Shown: in pieces, positions 1-10,338 of the stretch | Layout of the letters: each line of letters opens with the position of its first letter | Numbering within the stretch: position 1 is the first letter of the stretch | Origin: Neurospora intermedia | Lineage: Eukaryota > Ascomycota > Sordariomycetes > Sordariales > Sordariaceae | Length of the DNA stretch: 64,000 nucleotides | Direction of reading: 5' to 3' | Assembly (NCBI GenBank): GCA_037102815.1 | Contig: BTPP01000007.1 | Span: forward strand, 1,364,001-1,428,000 | Program-made: the position numbers and the translations under genes | The notes under the pieces: model-generated | What the model saw: only the letters and a program-made list of their open reading frames with translations | Database searches by the model: none | What the model was told of the DNA's origin: nothing

Positions 1-588
1 GAACGAAACGTCGTCAATTCGATCAATGTCTGCATGCTTGGCAAGCACAACCTATGGAACTTTTGATCACGACAATCACTCTTGGAATGGTCTAATCGCT
101 TCTTTCCTTTTTTTTTTTCTGGATTGCCTTCTTCGTGAACTGAGGACAAAAATCATCATGACACTTTTATCTTCACTACCCACCCACCGACCGCGTTTCG
201 ATGGAACTTCTGCCGTCGTCTTCCTTCGAAGCAACTGATAATTACCCCAAATGCCGAAGTATCGCATATCACAGCCAATTTTGCTTTTCTTTTCCATCAC
301 GGCGCATGAGGACCAAGGAAAAGAAGAGAGATCTGAGATAAGGAGCGCTTCGCAAAACGCCTTGTTGAATTTAATGGTATAACCGCGAAACTCGCTATGG
401 ATAAAACCCCCCCAGGAAGCCATGAATCCGCCAGATACCCCTTATATAATATGCTTCAGACAGACATGATACAAAACCAGATCCGAAAAAAAAAAAAAAA
501 TGCTAACAGAATGCGATGCTAAAATCTTCATATCCTCATCCTCGCGTCATGCATCCATCACCCACTCTAACCCAATTTCTCAACTAAC
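1..588. other. Intergenic, 3' side of allantoinase
   Basis: No reading frame here has a recognisable product. A minus-strand ATG frame (76-423) is basic and low in complexity, and I do not accept it as a gene. The stretch probably holds the 3' UTR of the allantoinase gene. It has a short T run near 110 and an A run near 487-500. Confidence 0.5.
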
Positions 589-2289
589 CTAAACCACTCT
601 CCTCTCAGTGATAGCCTCACCAACCGGCACCCCACTCACGAAACCCCCGTTGCCCCCACCAAGCTGATAGACCTTTGTACCCCTCAACCACGTCTCCCGC
701 ACGCGGCCCTTGAACTGGTGTCCCTCCCACGGACTGCACTTGTTCTTCCACTTCATGTCGCCCGCCCGCAACACCCACTCCTCCTCATCGTCGAAAACGC
801 AAACGTCGCCGTCCATGCCGACCTTGAGCCCGCCCTTGCGGTGCGACAAGCCGACCTGCTTGGCCGTGGCCTGGCAGCACAGCCGTACAACGTCGACAAT
901 CGACAACGGAGCGCCCCGGTTGGTGGCGGTGGTGTGGAGGATAGGCAGGCCGAGACCGACGGAGGAAATGCCGCCCCAGGCGGCGAAGAAGTCGCCCTGG
1001 CCCTGGGGGCCGGCGGCGGCGTCTTGCTGGACGTAGGACAGCTCAGCGGCGTGCTCGTGGTTACCGCAGCAGTCGGTCTTCTTGTTGTCCTGCTTCTCCA
1101 GGTCCTCGGGGAGAGTGACGTCGATGCCAGAGTCGGTGAAGCGGAGGCTGGGGCGACGGACAAGGGCGCCGTTCTGTTCGTCGAAATCGGGCTGGACGGA
1201 TAGGTGGTCGGGCAGCAGCTTGAGCTCGGGGGTGCAGGGGCTGTGGTCGGACACAACGGTGCGGATGCAGCTGTCGTCGCCGGCGGTGAGCTCGGCCCAG
1301 AGCTTGTCCTGGTTGGACTGCTCGCGGATGGGCGGGCAGCACTTGTGGCGGGTGTCGCCGTCCTCGATGTTGTCCGAGGCCAGGCCGAGGTAGTGGAAGC
1401 ACGTCTCGGCGGTGATGTTGACGCCACGGGCGCGGGCGTTGCGCAGGATCGGGATTGCCTCGGTCGCCGACAGGTGAACGATGTGCAGGTGCAGCTGAGG
1501 CGCGAGGCCGGCCATGGAGAGGATCTCCTCGATGGCGTACGTCTCGAAGGCGGGCGGGCGCGACTCGAGGAAGGTGGAGTAGCTGGTCAGCTCGCCCTTG
1601 GGGGCCAGGGGCGGCTCGGAGCGGGTGACGCCGTCGCCGACCGAGTCGGTGATGGGCGGGAGCATCTCGGCGTGGAACATGAGGGTCGTCGGGGTGTCCT
1701 TGAGAGTGGTCATGGCGAGGGCAATGTCGCTTGAGGAGACGGCGGGGAACTCGTCGACTCCAGACTCGATAAGGAATCCCTTGAAGCCACGGACACCGGC
1801 CTCAACGAGGGGAAGCAGCTGATCGGCGTTGCCGGGGATGACACCGCCGTAGAAGCCAACATCGACCCAGCATTGACCCTGAGCAGCAGCAAGTTTTACC
1901 TTGAAGCCTTCGAGTGTGGTGGTGGGAGGAATGGCGTTCAATGGCATGTCGATGACGGTAGTGACGCCGCCCGAGGCAGCCGCCCTCGTGCCAGTCGCGA
2001 AGCCTTCCCATTCTGTACGGCCGGGCTCGTTGAGGTGGACGTGGGCGTCTACAAGGCCAGGGAGTATGAGCTTGTTGCCGTAGTCCACGTATGTGCTCGA
2101 CGCGGGAAACGCTTCTTTCGACAGGACGGTTGGGGCTACGAAGACGATCTTGCCGGTGGTGGAGGAGATGGCGATGGTAGCGGGTGTGAGGAGGAGCGAG
2201 TCGTCAGGCTGAGTGAGAACGGCCCTGTTGGAGACGAGTACAACAAGCGGCTCAGCTGCCGCGTCCGGGAGGAAGGTTAATACCGTCAT
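589..2289 (-). CDS. DAL1: Allantoinase (cyclic amidohydrolase)
   Basis: Predicted to hydrolyse the ring of allantoin to allantoate, the first step of allantoin use in purine nitrogen salvage. The 566-residue frame is uninterrupted and starts at an ATG. It shows the amidohydrolase metal site: DAHVHLNEPGRTEWEGF at residues 81-97, a candidate carbamylated lysine in GFKGFLIESG (K170), FHAEM (H206), a later LHIVHLSA histidine, and VVSDHSPCTPELK with the catalytic aspartate. About 70 extra, polar residues follow the DHSPC motif and include a CCGNH stretch. They account for a length above that usual for the family and look like a surface insertion. The C-terminus resumes with AWGGISSVGLGLP, typical of allantoinases. 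DAL1 is the yeast name; I do not assert a Neurospora locus name. Upstream GATA sites suggest nitrogen catabolite control. Confidence 0.93.
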   Translation of the reverse strand: MTVLTFLPDAAAEPLVVLVSNRAVLTQPDDSLLLTPATIAISSTTGKIVFVAPTVLSKEAFPASSTYVDYGNKLILPGLVDAHVHLNEPGRTEWEGFATGTRAAASGGVTTVIDMPLNAIPPTTTLEGFKVKLAAAQGQCWVDVGFYGGVIPGNADQLLPLVEAGVRGFKGFLIESGVDEFPAVSSSDIALAMTTLKDTPTTLMFHAEMLPPITDSVGDGVTRSEPPLAPKGELTSYSTFLESRPPAFETYAIEEILSMAGLAPQLHLHIVHLSATEAIPILRNARARGVNITAETCFHYLGLASDNIEDGDTRHKCCPPIREQSNQDKLWAELTAGDDSCIRTVVSDHSPCTPELKLLPDHLSVQPDFDEQNGALVRRPSLRFTDSGIDVTLPEDLEKQDNKKTDCCGNHEHAAELSYVQQDAAAGPQGQGDFFAAWGGISSVGLGLPILHTTATNRGAPLSIVDVVRLCCQATAKQVGLSHRKGGLKVGMDGDVCVFDDEEEWVLRAGDMKWKNKCSPWEGHQFKGRVRETWLRGTKVYQLGGGNGGFVSGVPVGEAITERRVV

Positions 2290-2492
2290 TGTTGCGCGTT
2301 ATATGTTGAGGGTGTGGTTTGAATTTGGCTAGGGCGCTCCCTCTGTGAAAACCGACAAGGCCGCTAGTTCTGAGAGAGGGAGAGGAAGCAAAAGCCAAAG
2401 GGAGAATGAGAATGTTCTCGTATTTCCTCTTCTCGTTTGGCTTGTGGTAAAGGCTCGCGAGCTCACAACACAAATGTTCACCGGGATCCGGG

Positions 2493-2674
2493 GATAAGAC
2501 GTATGATCACCAGGATGCGGGAGCTTATCTGTGTTCGGACTTTATCCTGTGGCTGTGTGTGTATGTGGAAGGGGGTGTGCCGTGCCGGTGTAAGATGTTG
2601 GTTGATAAGAGGCGGGAAACGATATGTAAGACGCCGTTACGGTGAACAATAAAAGATCGAGTAAAGCTGATAAG
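2493..2674. promoter_or_regulatory. Cluster of GATA-factor sites upstream of allantoinase
   Basis: Five GATAA cores lie 200-385 bp before the allantoinase ATG: GATAAG at 2493, CTTATCT at 2524, TTATCC at 2542, GATAAG at 2604 and TGATAAG at 2668. Fungal nitrogen catabolic genes are activated by GATA factors (NIT-2 in Neurospora, AreA in Aspergillus) that bind such clustered sites. Control of this gene by such a factor is inferred. Confidence 0.55.
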
Positions 2675-5600
2675 AGATTCGGCTGTTTGTGTTATATTTC
2701 AAACAAAGAAAGGGGGGGGTATTGTGTAGTGACTAGGAGGCACAAGATAGTAGGTGTACCTAGAACAAAAGATGGGAAGGAAAAGAAGAAGAGGTGAGAA
2801 CGGACGGGTTCTCGAGATAAAGAAAGGGTCCGATAGTAATATCCATGATGATGGAAAGCCCTTGTAAAGTGCCGCTTGCCGCGAGAAGACTCCACCGCCC
2901 TACTGGGACTGCGTTGACCTCCCGAGCTGGACCGATCGAGGCATCGTGAATGTGTGGGTATGGGGTCAAGGATCGTGAGGCTCCGTTCCGCGCCGTGAGG
3001 GAAAAAAAAGAGCGAGCTCCACCGAGTCAGCTAGCGTTTCGAGACCTTTTTTTTCCCCATGCTGTCCCATGCTTCCCGAGGGTCCGTTCGGGTGGTCCGT
3101 ATGGAGGCACACTTGAGCCTCCATCCCTCACCCAAAGGATCTCGAGACGTCTTCCCCAGAAATCACAGTTATCAACAAGCGAGCCGTTAGCATGGTGGTG
3201 GTGGTGGTGATGACAAGGCGGTACCGGTAGAGGTAGATCGTTCCCCATCCATCCATCTCCATCCATCATACCCACCCACACATAAAAGACGATAAGACTA
3301 CTAGTACTACATCATCGAGCGGCGCTTCTTTCCCCAGAAAGTTGAGATGAAGCTGTCACACGCTCTCCCGCTTGGTTTCGGTCAGGGGTGCCGCGCGTAG
3401 TGTCAACATGGAGATAAGAGAGAGAAGCACGTAGGGCAGAGAGGTAGATCCCGGGCCGCTTGGCTCTGGGAGAAATTCACCTCTACTGGGATATAATTTG
3501 TTAGCGTCGTTTTTCAAAGTGGCAAGCAGCCTTGATCTAAGGCACATGGAAAAGCCGGTCCGTCGTCGGCCCGCCTTGTGTTTCTTGAAGTGCTACCGTA
3601 GGGAGCTAGCAGATTATATCCCGTAAAGATGTACCGACTGCTGATCAGGTTGAGATCGATTGAAGGGGATGGAGGGAGATAACAGGAGGAATACCATATG
3701 ATCCTATCAGACCGTGACACCGGACACCCAATTGGCCGTGTTTTCCTTACCAAGAGCTTGTGGCTAGACGACGGACTGATAGGGAACATATCGGAAGGGG
3801 AAGGGACATGGAATTGGAAGGCGAATATGGAATGGAAGAAGTGGAAGGAGAGAGAGACAATCGACAGAACTTCTGTCTTGCAGTTATCGGCGGGCGTTCA
3901 TTGGTGCGCGCTGCAACAGTCCGCAGCCGTTTTCCCATTGCGGCTGCTGCCCGGTTTTGTTAGTCGGAAGCAGCCGTTGTCCGATGCAAACACACCCCAC
4001 CAGATAAGGTTCCAGACACGCCCCCCCACTGGGAGAGGAAGATTGTCCAATCATGAGAACGACTGAAAAAGTAGGGCAATGGTACTTGAAAGGAAAGTGG
4101 TTTTGCAGGGTCCAGATGGAGAAAGTCACCGCCTACCACTCAATGCCACAGTGGATCGCGACAATTCATCACTTGATAGCAGCTGAGTGTCAATTGCATT
4201 GTGTGAGGACGGGATCTGAGTGTTCAACTTTTGTTTCAACTGCGTCACTGATGATAAGGAAATCAACATGACGACAACGGTAGAGCCTCCCTCCTGCTTA
4301 ATACGACAATTCCCAGACATCACAGCCAGCTCCATCTCAGCGAAGAGAAACAAAGTGTCGCAGGAATGTTGACGCAGGGCTCGTATCGGTGAGAAAAATA
4401 CATACTCTCTCGAAGAGATTCCGGATTTAGGAAGCAAGTCCGAGGTTATTCAGTGACCTGACCGACCCAACCATCAATGGCTTGCATCATGGCTCGCATG
4501 ACACCGTCAGTCAGTCGTTGTGTGAAATCTAGAGTGAGCGAAGAGCGGAACCTTCTGGCGGATAAGAAAGTGAGTTTTGATCGAGTAACAATCGAGTAAT
4601 CGAGTAAATATCGAGTAACACTTTTCCACCCGCTGCTTTCTGATTCGTCCAGACCAACGTTCCTTCGTCGTTGTCGGAGATGTCTTCATGGTCTTTTGGT
4701 TTCCGCCGGCGTCGCTCGAATGTCGGCATGGATCCTGAATGGTGACTGCCCTGCAACGGCAACTGCAGCTGCAGCAGGACCATGCATCGCGGTAGTGTAC
4801 ACACACAGCAAGAGCGACTTTAGCTTCACGCCGAAACACACAACCAACGCAAGGGGCGCACCTGCAACTTGTATCCAATTCTTATATAATCATTGCATAT
4901 TTGGTTCAATGTGGATATTGTGTCCTGACCCGGTCGAGTCCAGTGATCCCCGCCACCCACATTGTCCTCGACCGACCGACAGACTCCCAAAACCGCGCCA
5001 ACACCAAAGACGCATCACGCTTACTTGACCCGCGAGAAGCCGGGCTTCGGGTACGCCGTTAGTTAGGCGAAAAGAGCTTAACCGACTCGACTATTCTGTC
5101 CCAGCTCATTTAGTCTCCCATTCTCAAAATAGAGTCCACCACCGACTGTTCAGTAATGACTTTGATCGATGAACAGGAGGACAACAAACCCGAACCGAAC
5201 CGAGCTGAACCCATCACCACGTCGGTGAGAATCCAAAGGGTCTAGAAGCCCAGGAGACATCCCTGGTGCATACTTGGCAAGTTAAGCTTTGATCGCCGTC
5301 TCCTGCTCCTTTCCTTCAAAGCTTCGACCATGCCATGCTGTCCGTGCTCAGCTTTGACAGAGACAGGATCACTGGACAATGCGTTCGGTTCGTTCGTTCG
5401 TTCGCTCGCGCGCCGTTTCGGCAGCGGCAATGGTCATGACGATGACGAAGGCAAAGAACTCCCCGACAAAGAACCGACCCAGCGAACGGACGGCCCGATG
5501 TGAACGCTCAACGGATTACCCGAGACCATTGCTGTTCCCCTGAAGAAATGCCGAAACCAAAACATCCAGACCATGAAAGGCTTGAAAGACCGCGAAGTCG

Positions 5601-6229
5601 GGGTGTTTCTGTTACATAACGGCATTCGAGGATAACTGTCGATCTTTGGTGGTTCCTGCATATCACTATACGCTACAAAGGTACCTGGCCACAAGTACGG
5701 TGCACTGCTGTACATTCTAGTCAGAAGACCTTTTGCCTTTTCCCGAACAAGCGAAGCTGAGCTGCTGAAGATGCTGGATGCCATGTGTCGAGCTGGCATT
5801 TGACACGCACGCACATACGAAGCTGGAGGCATCACCTCGAGTCTGGGTTGAAAGTTGGACCAAGCGGCCAAGAGCTTTTTCTGACTGTTATGTTCTCTTC
5901 ACCTCCTTCGCCCCCTAGACCTAATGCTTTGTCTGTCGAGTTTTGTAGTCCAAGGAGAAAAAGACCGGCTGCTTCTGTTGTCAGTTTCCTTCCTCAATGA
6001 CTCTATCGGCAAGTTGCTGGATAAAAGCCGTGGTGATGACGATGCTGTCAGGTTGACATGTACCAAGTGCGAGCGCCCAAAGCTTGTCTTCACCTCAAGC
6101 AAGACGTTGTGGGGTAACTGACATGTCAAGCTTGTCCGTACATGATGCTCAACACTTTCGACCTTGACCTCGTCATCTTCCTCGTGCGAGGCTTTCGGGA
6201 ATGGACAGGGACTAGTGTCTTGATGCTAC
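2675..6229. other. Gene-poor intergenic stretch
   Basis: Many short frames are open on both strands, but none shows a family motif, a convincing start or coherent splicing. The stretch carries purine-rich runs, a CAC/GTG-rich patch near 3195-3215, a small tandem repeat at 4579-4619 and a GTTC repeat near 5393-5406. I see no supported gene. Confidence 0.4.
4579..4619. repeat. Short tandem repeat of an ATCGAGTAA-like unit
   Basis: The motif ATCGAGTAA occurs four times in about 41 bp with one- to two-base spacers. It lies in non-coding DNA and has no evident function. Confidence 0.7.
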
Positions 6230-6535
6230 TCAAACGTGGGACTTCAGACATCGGACGAACCAGCCTCTTGGCGTGTCGTTGGTATCACGGAGAGAAGGCT
6301 CGAAACTGTGACGGCTGTGGCAAGGACAAGGGCCATCTGAGATATCTTTGGTTTGATATATGAAACGGCTCTGCTGCTGTTGATCATCAAGATCGCACTC
6401 GAGGTTGTCGAAGGACTCGAAAAAGTCGTCTTCAATGTCAAAAATTGCGTCATTGCCGTTATCCTGTGCTCTTGCTAGCAGCGCTGTTGTCCTTTTTCTT
6501 TCCGCTCTTGTTTCTGTTTGTTCTTGTCGTTCCAT
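6230..6535 (-). CDS. Candidate small acidic protein (orphan)
   Basis: A 101-codon frame starts at ATG 6535 (MERQEQTETRAERKR). A basic, charged N-terminus is followed by an acidic patch (DIEDDFFESFDNLECDLDD) and a QQQQ run. Composition looks coding, but I recognise no family. It could be a separate gene or a downstream exon of the candidate at 6600-7014 on the same strand; no canonical donor joins them. The alternative is chance openness. Confidence 0.3.
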   Translation of the reverse strand: MERQEQTETRAERKRTTALLARAQDNGNDAIFDIEDDFFESFDNLECDLDDQQQQSRFIYQTKDISDGPCPCHSRHSFEPSLRDTNDTPRGWFVRCLKSHV

Positions 6536-6599
6536 CCAACGCAACAAGAACACACTATCAAGGGCTTGGTCATCCAAAGCCCTCCAAATCCCAGCGACA

Positions 6600-7014
6600 G
6601 CGACAAGAAAAACCGATCCTCTTATAGAGAGAGAAGGAGGGTAAATTGGCGCTGGTGGACGGGTAGTGGCTTTTGGATCTGACGACGGGAATTCCATCGC
6701 CTTTGTAAGCGATGAGCAGTATTGCTAAGAATCGGCTTCACGTCCTCGTCGTCGCTGCTGATGTCGATGACCTCGCGAATGGGCCGCTGCTGGGAATAGT
6801 CACAAAGTCCGGCACCAGGAGCCGTGCGTGTAGCGACTAAGAAGAGTGACCTGGCAGAACGAGATGTCGAAATTAGTGTGCTTGTAAGTGGACGTGTCAC
6901 TTGGTGCTTCCTTTTGGCTCGGTCAGCTTAAGGCCAGCTAATGTTCAGCTCGTTCTGCTCTCACGGGACTTGCAACAAAGCCGGCGAGCACGGGCTTGAG
7001 AGACCCGTCACCAT
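6600..7014 (-). CDS. Candidate two-exon gene with a SUMO-interaction-like motif
   Basis: Exon 1 runs 7014-6965 (ATG, 16 codons plus 2 nt). The intron is 6964-6851: donor GTGAGA, branch CTAAT, acceptor CCAG. Exon 2 starts at 6850 and keeps the frame to a TAA near 6622. Exon 2 encodes REVIDISSDDEDVKP, a hydrophobic core followed by an acidic run, which fits a SUMO-interacting motif (V/I-x-V/I-V/I plus acidic residues). The rest is basic and unstructured. No family is recognised. The splice fit across phases is the main argument; expression is unknown. Confidence 0.35.
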
Positions 7015-7529
7015 CTATTTCTAGGCTACCCGGAACCCAGATGCAATATGACAGTTTCGAACTCTGGATTCATTGAATGGTCTGGAGAAAGCAGTCACTG
7101 GATGATGGGAAAACGTTGTGAGCGCTGGTCTCCTCCCATACTTCTCTCATCCTCTCCATCACTATGGTCACCGCAGACCTTGCGCTTCCTCGATTGCTCA
7201 ACCACCTCTGGCCTGCAACCCCAGCCAAACCAGAGGCATCAGTCTTGGCAACAAGCGACTGGAATCACTTGAGCAATGAAGAATATCAGCTTGATACCAT
7301 CAACACCATCAAACAACGCTCATTGCGTCAACCATGACTCCCATTGCAAGCGGGAAGATTACGACCAACATTGGCAATGGTCACAGCAAACATATGTGCC
7401 GTGAGCAAGCGGTAACATCACGAATATCTGGAAGTGTCCTTCCCCCCCTATCCATATGACTGACTTCATCAATATTCCTGCCTTGCACCATCTGTCGCCT
7501 CCGCCGTCTCCTCCTGTCAAACTCTACAA

Positions 7530-9195
7530 CGACTATATAAATGCGCACTTTATGCACACTTGATTACCACCACATACTTACCCCTTCTTAGCTCGAAATC
7601 AATTGGACCGCTTTCTGTTCGAGCCGCTCCCCAGGAAACCACCTGGATGGCGTTCATTATCCTCTGCAAAGGTTACTAAGCCCTCGTGGCCCGATCTCAA
7701 TCGTTAACTCCCTGGTCTTGGAATCGCATGTTGTTGATTGGAGTTGCTAAGTATGAGTTCATATCCACGCCGCTTCTCCGCAAGGATTGTCAGAGACTAC
7801 TATACTATAGGTCGGTGTTTCTAGGTGCTGGCGATGTTATGGTAACGCTCAACTATTTCAAGCGTGACAGTAATACTCTTCTTCGATTTTGAGACACACT
7901 CCTTCAATTGTTGGTGAAGTTGATCTTTTCATGTCCTGTTCCTGATATGTCTACTTATTTACTAAATGCGTTTTTGTTCCTACAGCCTACTACAAACCCA
8001 GCTTCTTATTTCGATCCCTCATGTGTGCACAAGTGATACTCTCAGAATACCGAATAGGTATTACACGGCTTGATCATGATCGGGACGAGAAAGTCGCTGC
8101 GTACTCAGGTTGACAATAGAGAGAACTCCCTGCTTTAAGCCACCCTCGCGCTCTTTTCATTGCAAGACAAGTGGGAGCCCACGAAGCTTCTGTAGAGGAC
8201 CAACGCACGGGAAGAGGGCTACGGAAAGGCCCTGGAGGCCACAGACTTCGCCTTCTTGTATGGGAAACAAGCAGAAGAATCTCATCGCTGTTTCATCGCT
8301 GAGGTCGCAGAACTCGGCCTGTTACGCCCGGAGCAGAAGCTGGAGGAGAATCAAAGCTCGATAGAGAGGACTTTCGTGGAGAATCACAGAAACTTGGATT
8401 CCGATGAACGGAGTAGCTGCGTTGGGCTGTCTCTCAGTACTAAAGCTTACCGCCAACAACTTTCCGTTACAAAATGTTTGTGTGCACAAGTGTTGTACGC
8501 AAAATTACTTGCCAGCTTTGCCACTATTCGAAGTGACAAGCGGCTTGAAAAGACGTGGATCTTGATCAACTTCATCATTGTTGTTTTCCTAGAATGTTGC
8601 AATGATGGAGCTTCTAGCTATTTCCTTCAGGGGTTTCCAAAACCTATTAGGAAGCCACCTTCGCCCAGCTCGTGCTCTCTCCGGCCAAGAGAAGCAGGTC
8701 GCTGACACTGACAACGAGACATGGACTAGGAAACGGAACACTGGAAAGCTAGTGGTCGAAGCTCTTCTATACCCTGAGATGCCGATATAAAGCTGGACGC
8801 TGGATCGCCACTACAAGATGGTCAAAGCCAACGAAAAGGGGACTCACACATCTATGGTCCACACAACACCAGTTCCTTGCCAGTAGAATCAAGAGCATGG
8901 ACAATCCCATCAGCTTGATTACCACATCATTGGCGAATGCTGTCAGGTCTTGTTATCTAACATATATAGATAGACGCAAGGTATGCTGGCAGGATCGACA
9001 CCGGCAATGAAAATGCGGAGCTATGCGCGGTCTTGAAGATGGATGCTGACCTCAACAACATAGAACCGCAACCTCCCTTGAATGGGAAGAAAGCAATGAC
9101 CATGGAAGCATTCACCCCTCGAAGGGACACTCATTCCCTCGAAGGCGGATCAAGGTTTGATTCTCCACGTATTCAAGGTTGCAGGTTTGACAGCT
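7530..9195 (+). pseudogene. Candidate multi-exon gene or decayed host gene
   Basis: A TATAAA box (7533-7540) follows a pyrimidine-rich tract. Downstream, several protein-like segments lie behind good 3' splice sites. ACTAAA plus CCTACAG at 7985 leads to a frame with SFLFRSLMCAQVILSEYR and RLDHDRDEKVAAYS. Around 8215-8420 comes GYGKALEATDFAFLYGK and EVAELGLLRPEQKLEENQS. TTTTCCTAG at 8590 leads to AMMELLAISFRGFQNLLG and later KLVVEALLYPEMP. Around 9000-9190 comes NENAELCAVLKMDADLNN. The frames do not join cleanly: in-frame stops fall near 8192 and 8788, with no canonical introns to remove them. This may be a gene in decay or one whose introns I misread. The family is unknown. Confidence 0.35.
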
Positions 9196-9561
9196 AACCC
9201 AGTGAAGGGGTCATTGTCTCTCGTAGTATAATGGACATCGTCCTCCGTGCCGTTGCCTTCTCGCACAATTCTCGCTTGCTTTATTTTCCACGATCATTTA
9301 ACTCCATCGTTATCGAAATCGACAACACACATCTGCAGCCGGATACCTTGCTTACCCCAAGAGACTTCAACACTTTCAACGGTATCTCAACACGCATCTA
9401 CCAGGCACTTTTTACGTCAATACACTGACAAGTGTCCATTTCTTCTCCATCACTGAACCTAACAGGTAAAGCCTCCCTACAGAACGTACCTACCTACTTT
9501 ATTGGCAACCGACAATAGCTGATGCAAGTCTCTCCAGAGATCTCCTCTAGCCATTGACCAT

Positions 9562-10338
9562 ATGGATGCTCCAACGCACGTACATGGCTGGCATCGTAAC
9601 AGCCGTCGATCCCGCGATCAACGCAGAACTCGCAGACAACTGCGCGTTTGCCCGGCGGTCACTCGTAGACACCTGGATCGCTTTATCTGGTTGTACGAGG
9701 ACACTGTCTGGGTACATGATGCTGACATAGAGCGGGAGATTTCAGTCGATCCCAGCATTGACGAGGAAGAGCAACCAGCTGGTAGTCAAGACGAGCTATG
9801 GGCAGTGGAGAGGCATAACCCTACCGCTCAAGAGATTGCCATTATGGACAAAGGTTCTTTCACATCGACTTCCGCCGAGCCTAGTATCAAGACCGAGACG
9901 ACAATCACTCCATCCATTTCGACTTCGATCGGAGCTGGTGCTACGACCCAAGCCAAGTCCATTATTCCAGCCAAACCCGACATGAGCATCCATCTCGCAC
10001 CGGACAAGGACCAGACTGCTCAAGCAGAGATCAAAGCCATTATGATGGAGAGGCGCAAGGTCACAACTCAGGAGGATAGCAACACAGATGGCACCCCTTC
10101 TGCTTCAACTGCGGCTGGGGCATGTACAATGAACCAACCCAAACCAGAGGCGACAGGAGAGCTTGTACCAGCCAAGTACAGTTCAGGGCTGTTTTCTTCC
10201 TTGGACTGGTTCTTGAAAAACAAGGAAAGGATAGGGAATATGGATGCTCCGAGTGGAAGTAGCGGAGTGGTTTTCACCGAAGCTGGTACTACGAGCCGAC
10301 CTAAACGCAAATTCGAGGCGACAGGCGAGGGTGTATAG
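9562..10338 (+). CDS. Hypothetical Ser/Thr/Pro-rich protein
   Basis: A 258-codon frame from ATG to stop without introns. The N-terminus is basic (RNSRRSRDQRRTRRQLR). A short ordered-looking segment follows (DRFIWLYEDTVWVHDADIERE), then a long Thr/Ser/Ala-rich disordered region and a basic end (SRPKRKFEATGEG). No domain is recognised. It lies just after the decaying or unclear gene at 7.5-9.2 kb and could belong to the same transcript. Length and amino acid mix favour a real but fast-evolving gene; an over-long chance frame cannot be excluded. Confidence 0.45.
   Translation: MDAPTHVHGWHRNSRRSRDQRRTRRQLRVCPAVTRRHLDRFIWLYEDTVWVHDADIEREISVDPSIDEEEQPAGSQDELWAVERHNPTAQEIAIMDKGSFTSTSAEPSIKTETTITPSISTSIGAGATTQAKSIIPAKPDMSIHLAPDKDQTAQAEIKAIMMERRKVTTQEDSNTDGTPSASTAAGACTMNQPKPEATGELVPAKYSSGLFSSLDWFLKNKERIGNMDAPSGSSGVVFTEAGTTSRPKRKFEATGEGV

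Noticed and set aside
718-1734. Long plus-strand frames opposite allantoinase
   Set aside because: They are GC-rich shadow frames of the minus-strand gene with no independent support.
5434-5871. 145-codon minus-strand frame
   Set aside because: Its first codon is TTG, it has no motif, and it overlaps other chance frames.
9220-9290. tRNA-like start (TCTCTCGTAGTATAATGGACA) resembling a tRNA 5' half
   Set aside because: It has an A-box-like segment but no matching T arm, B box or acceptor 3' strand downstream.
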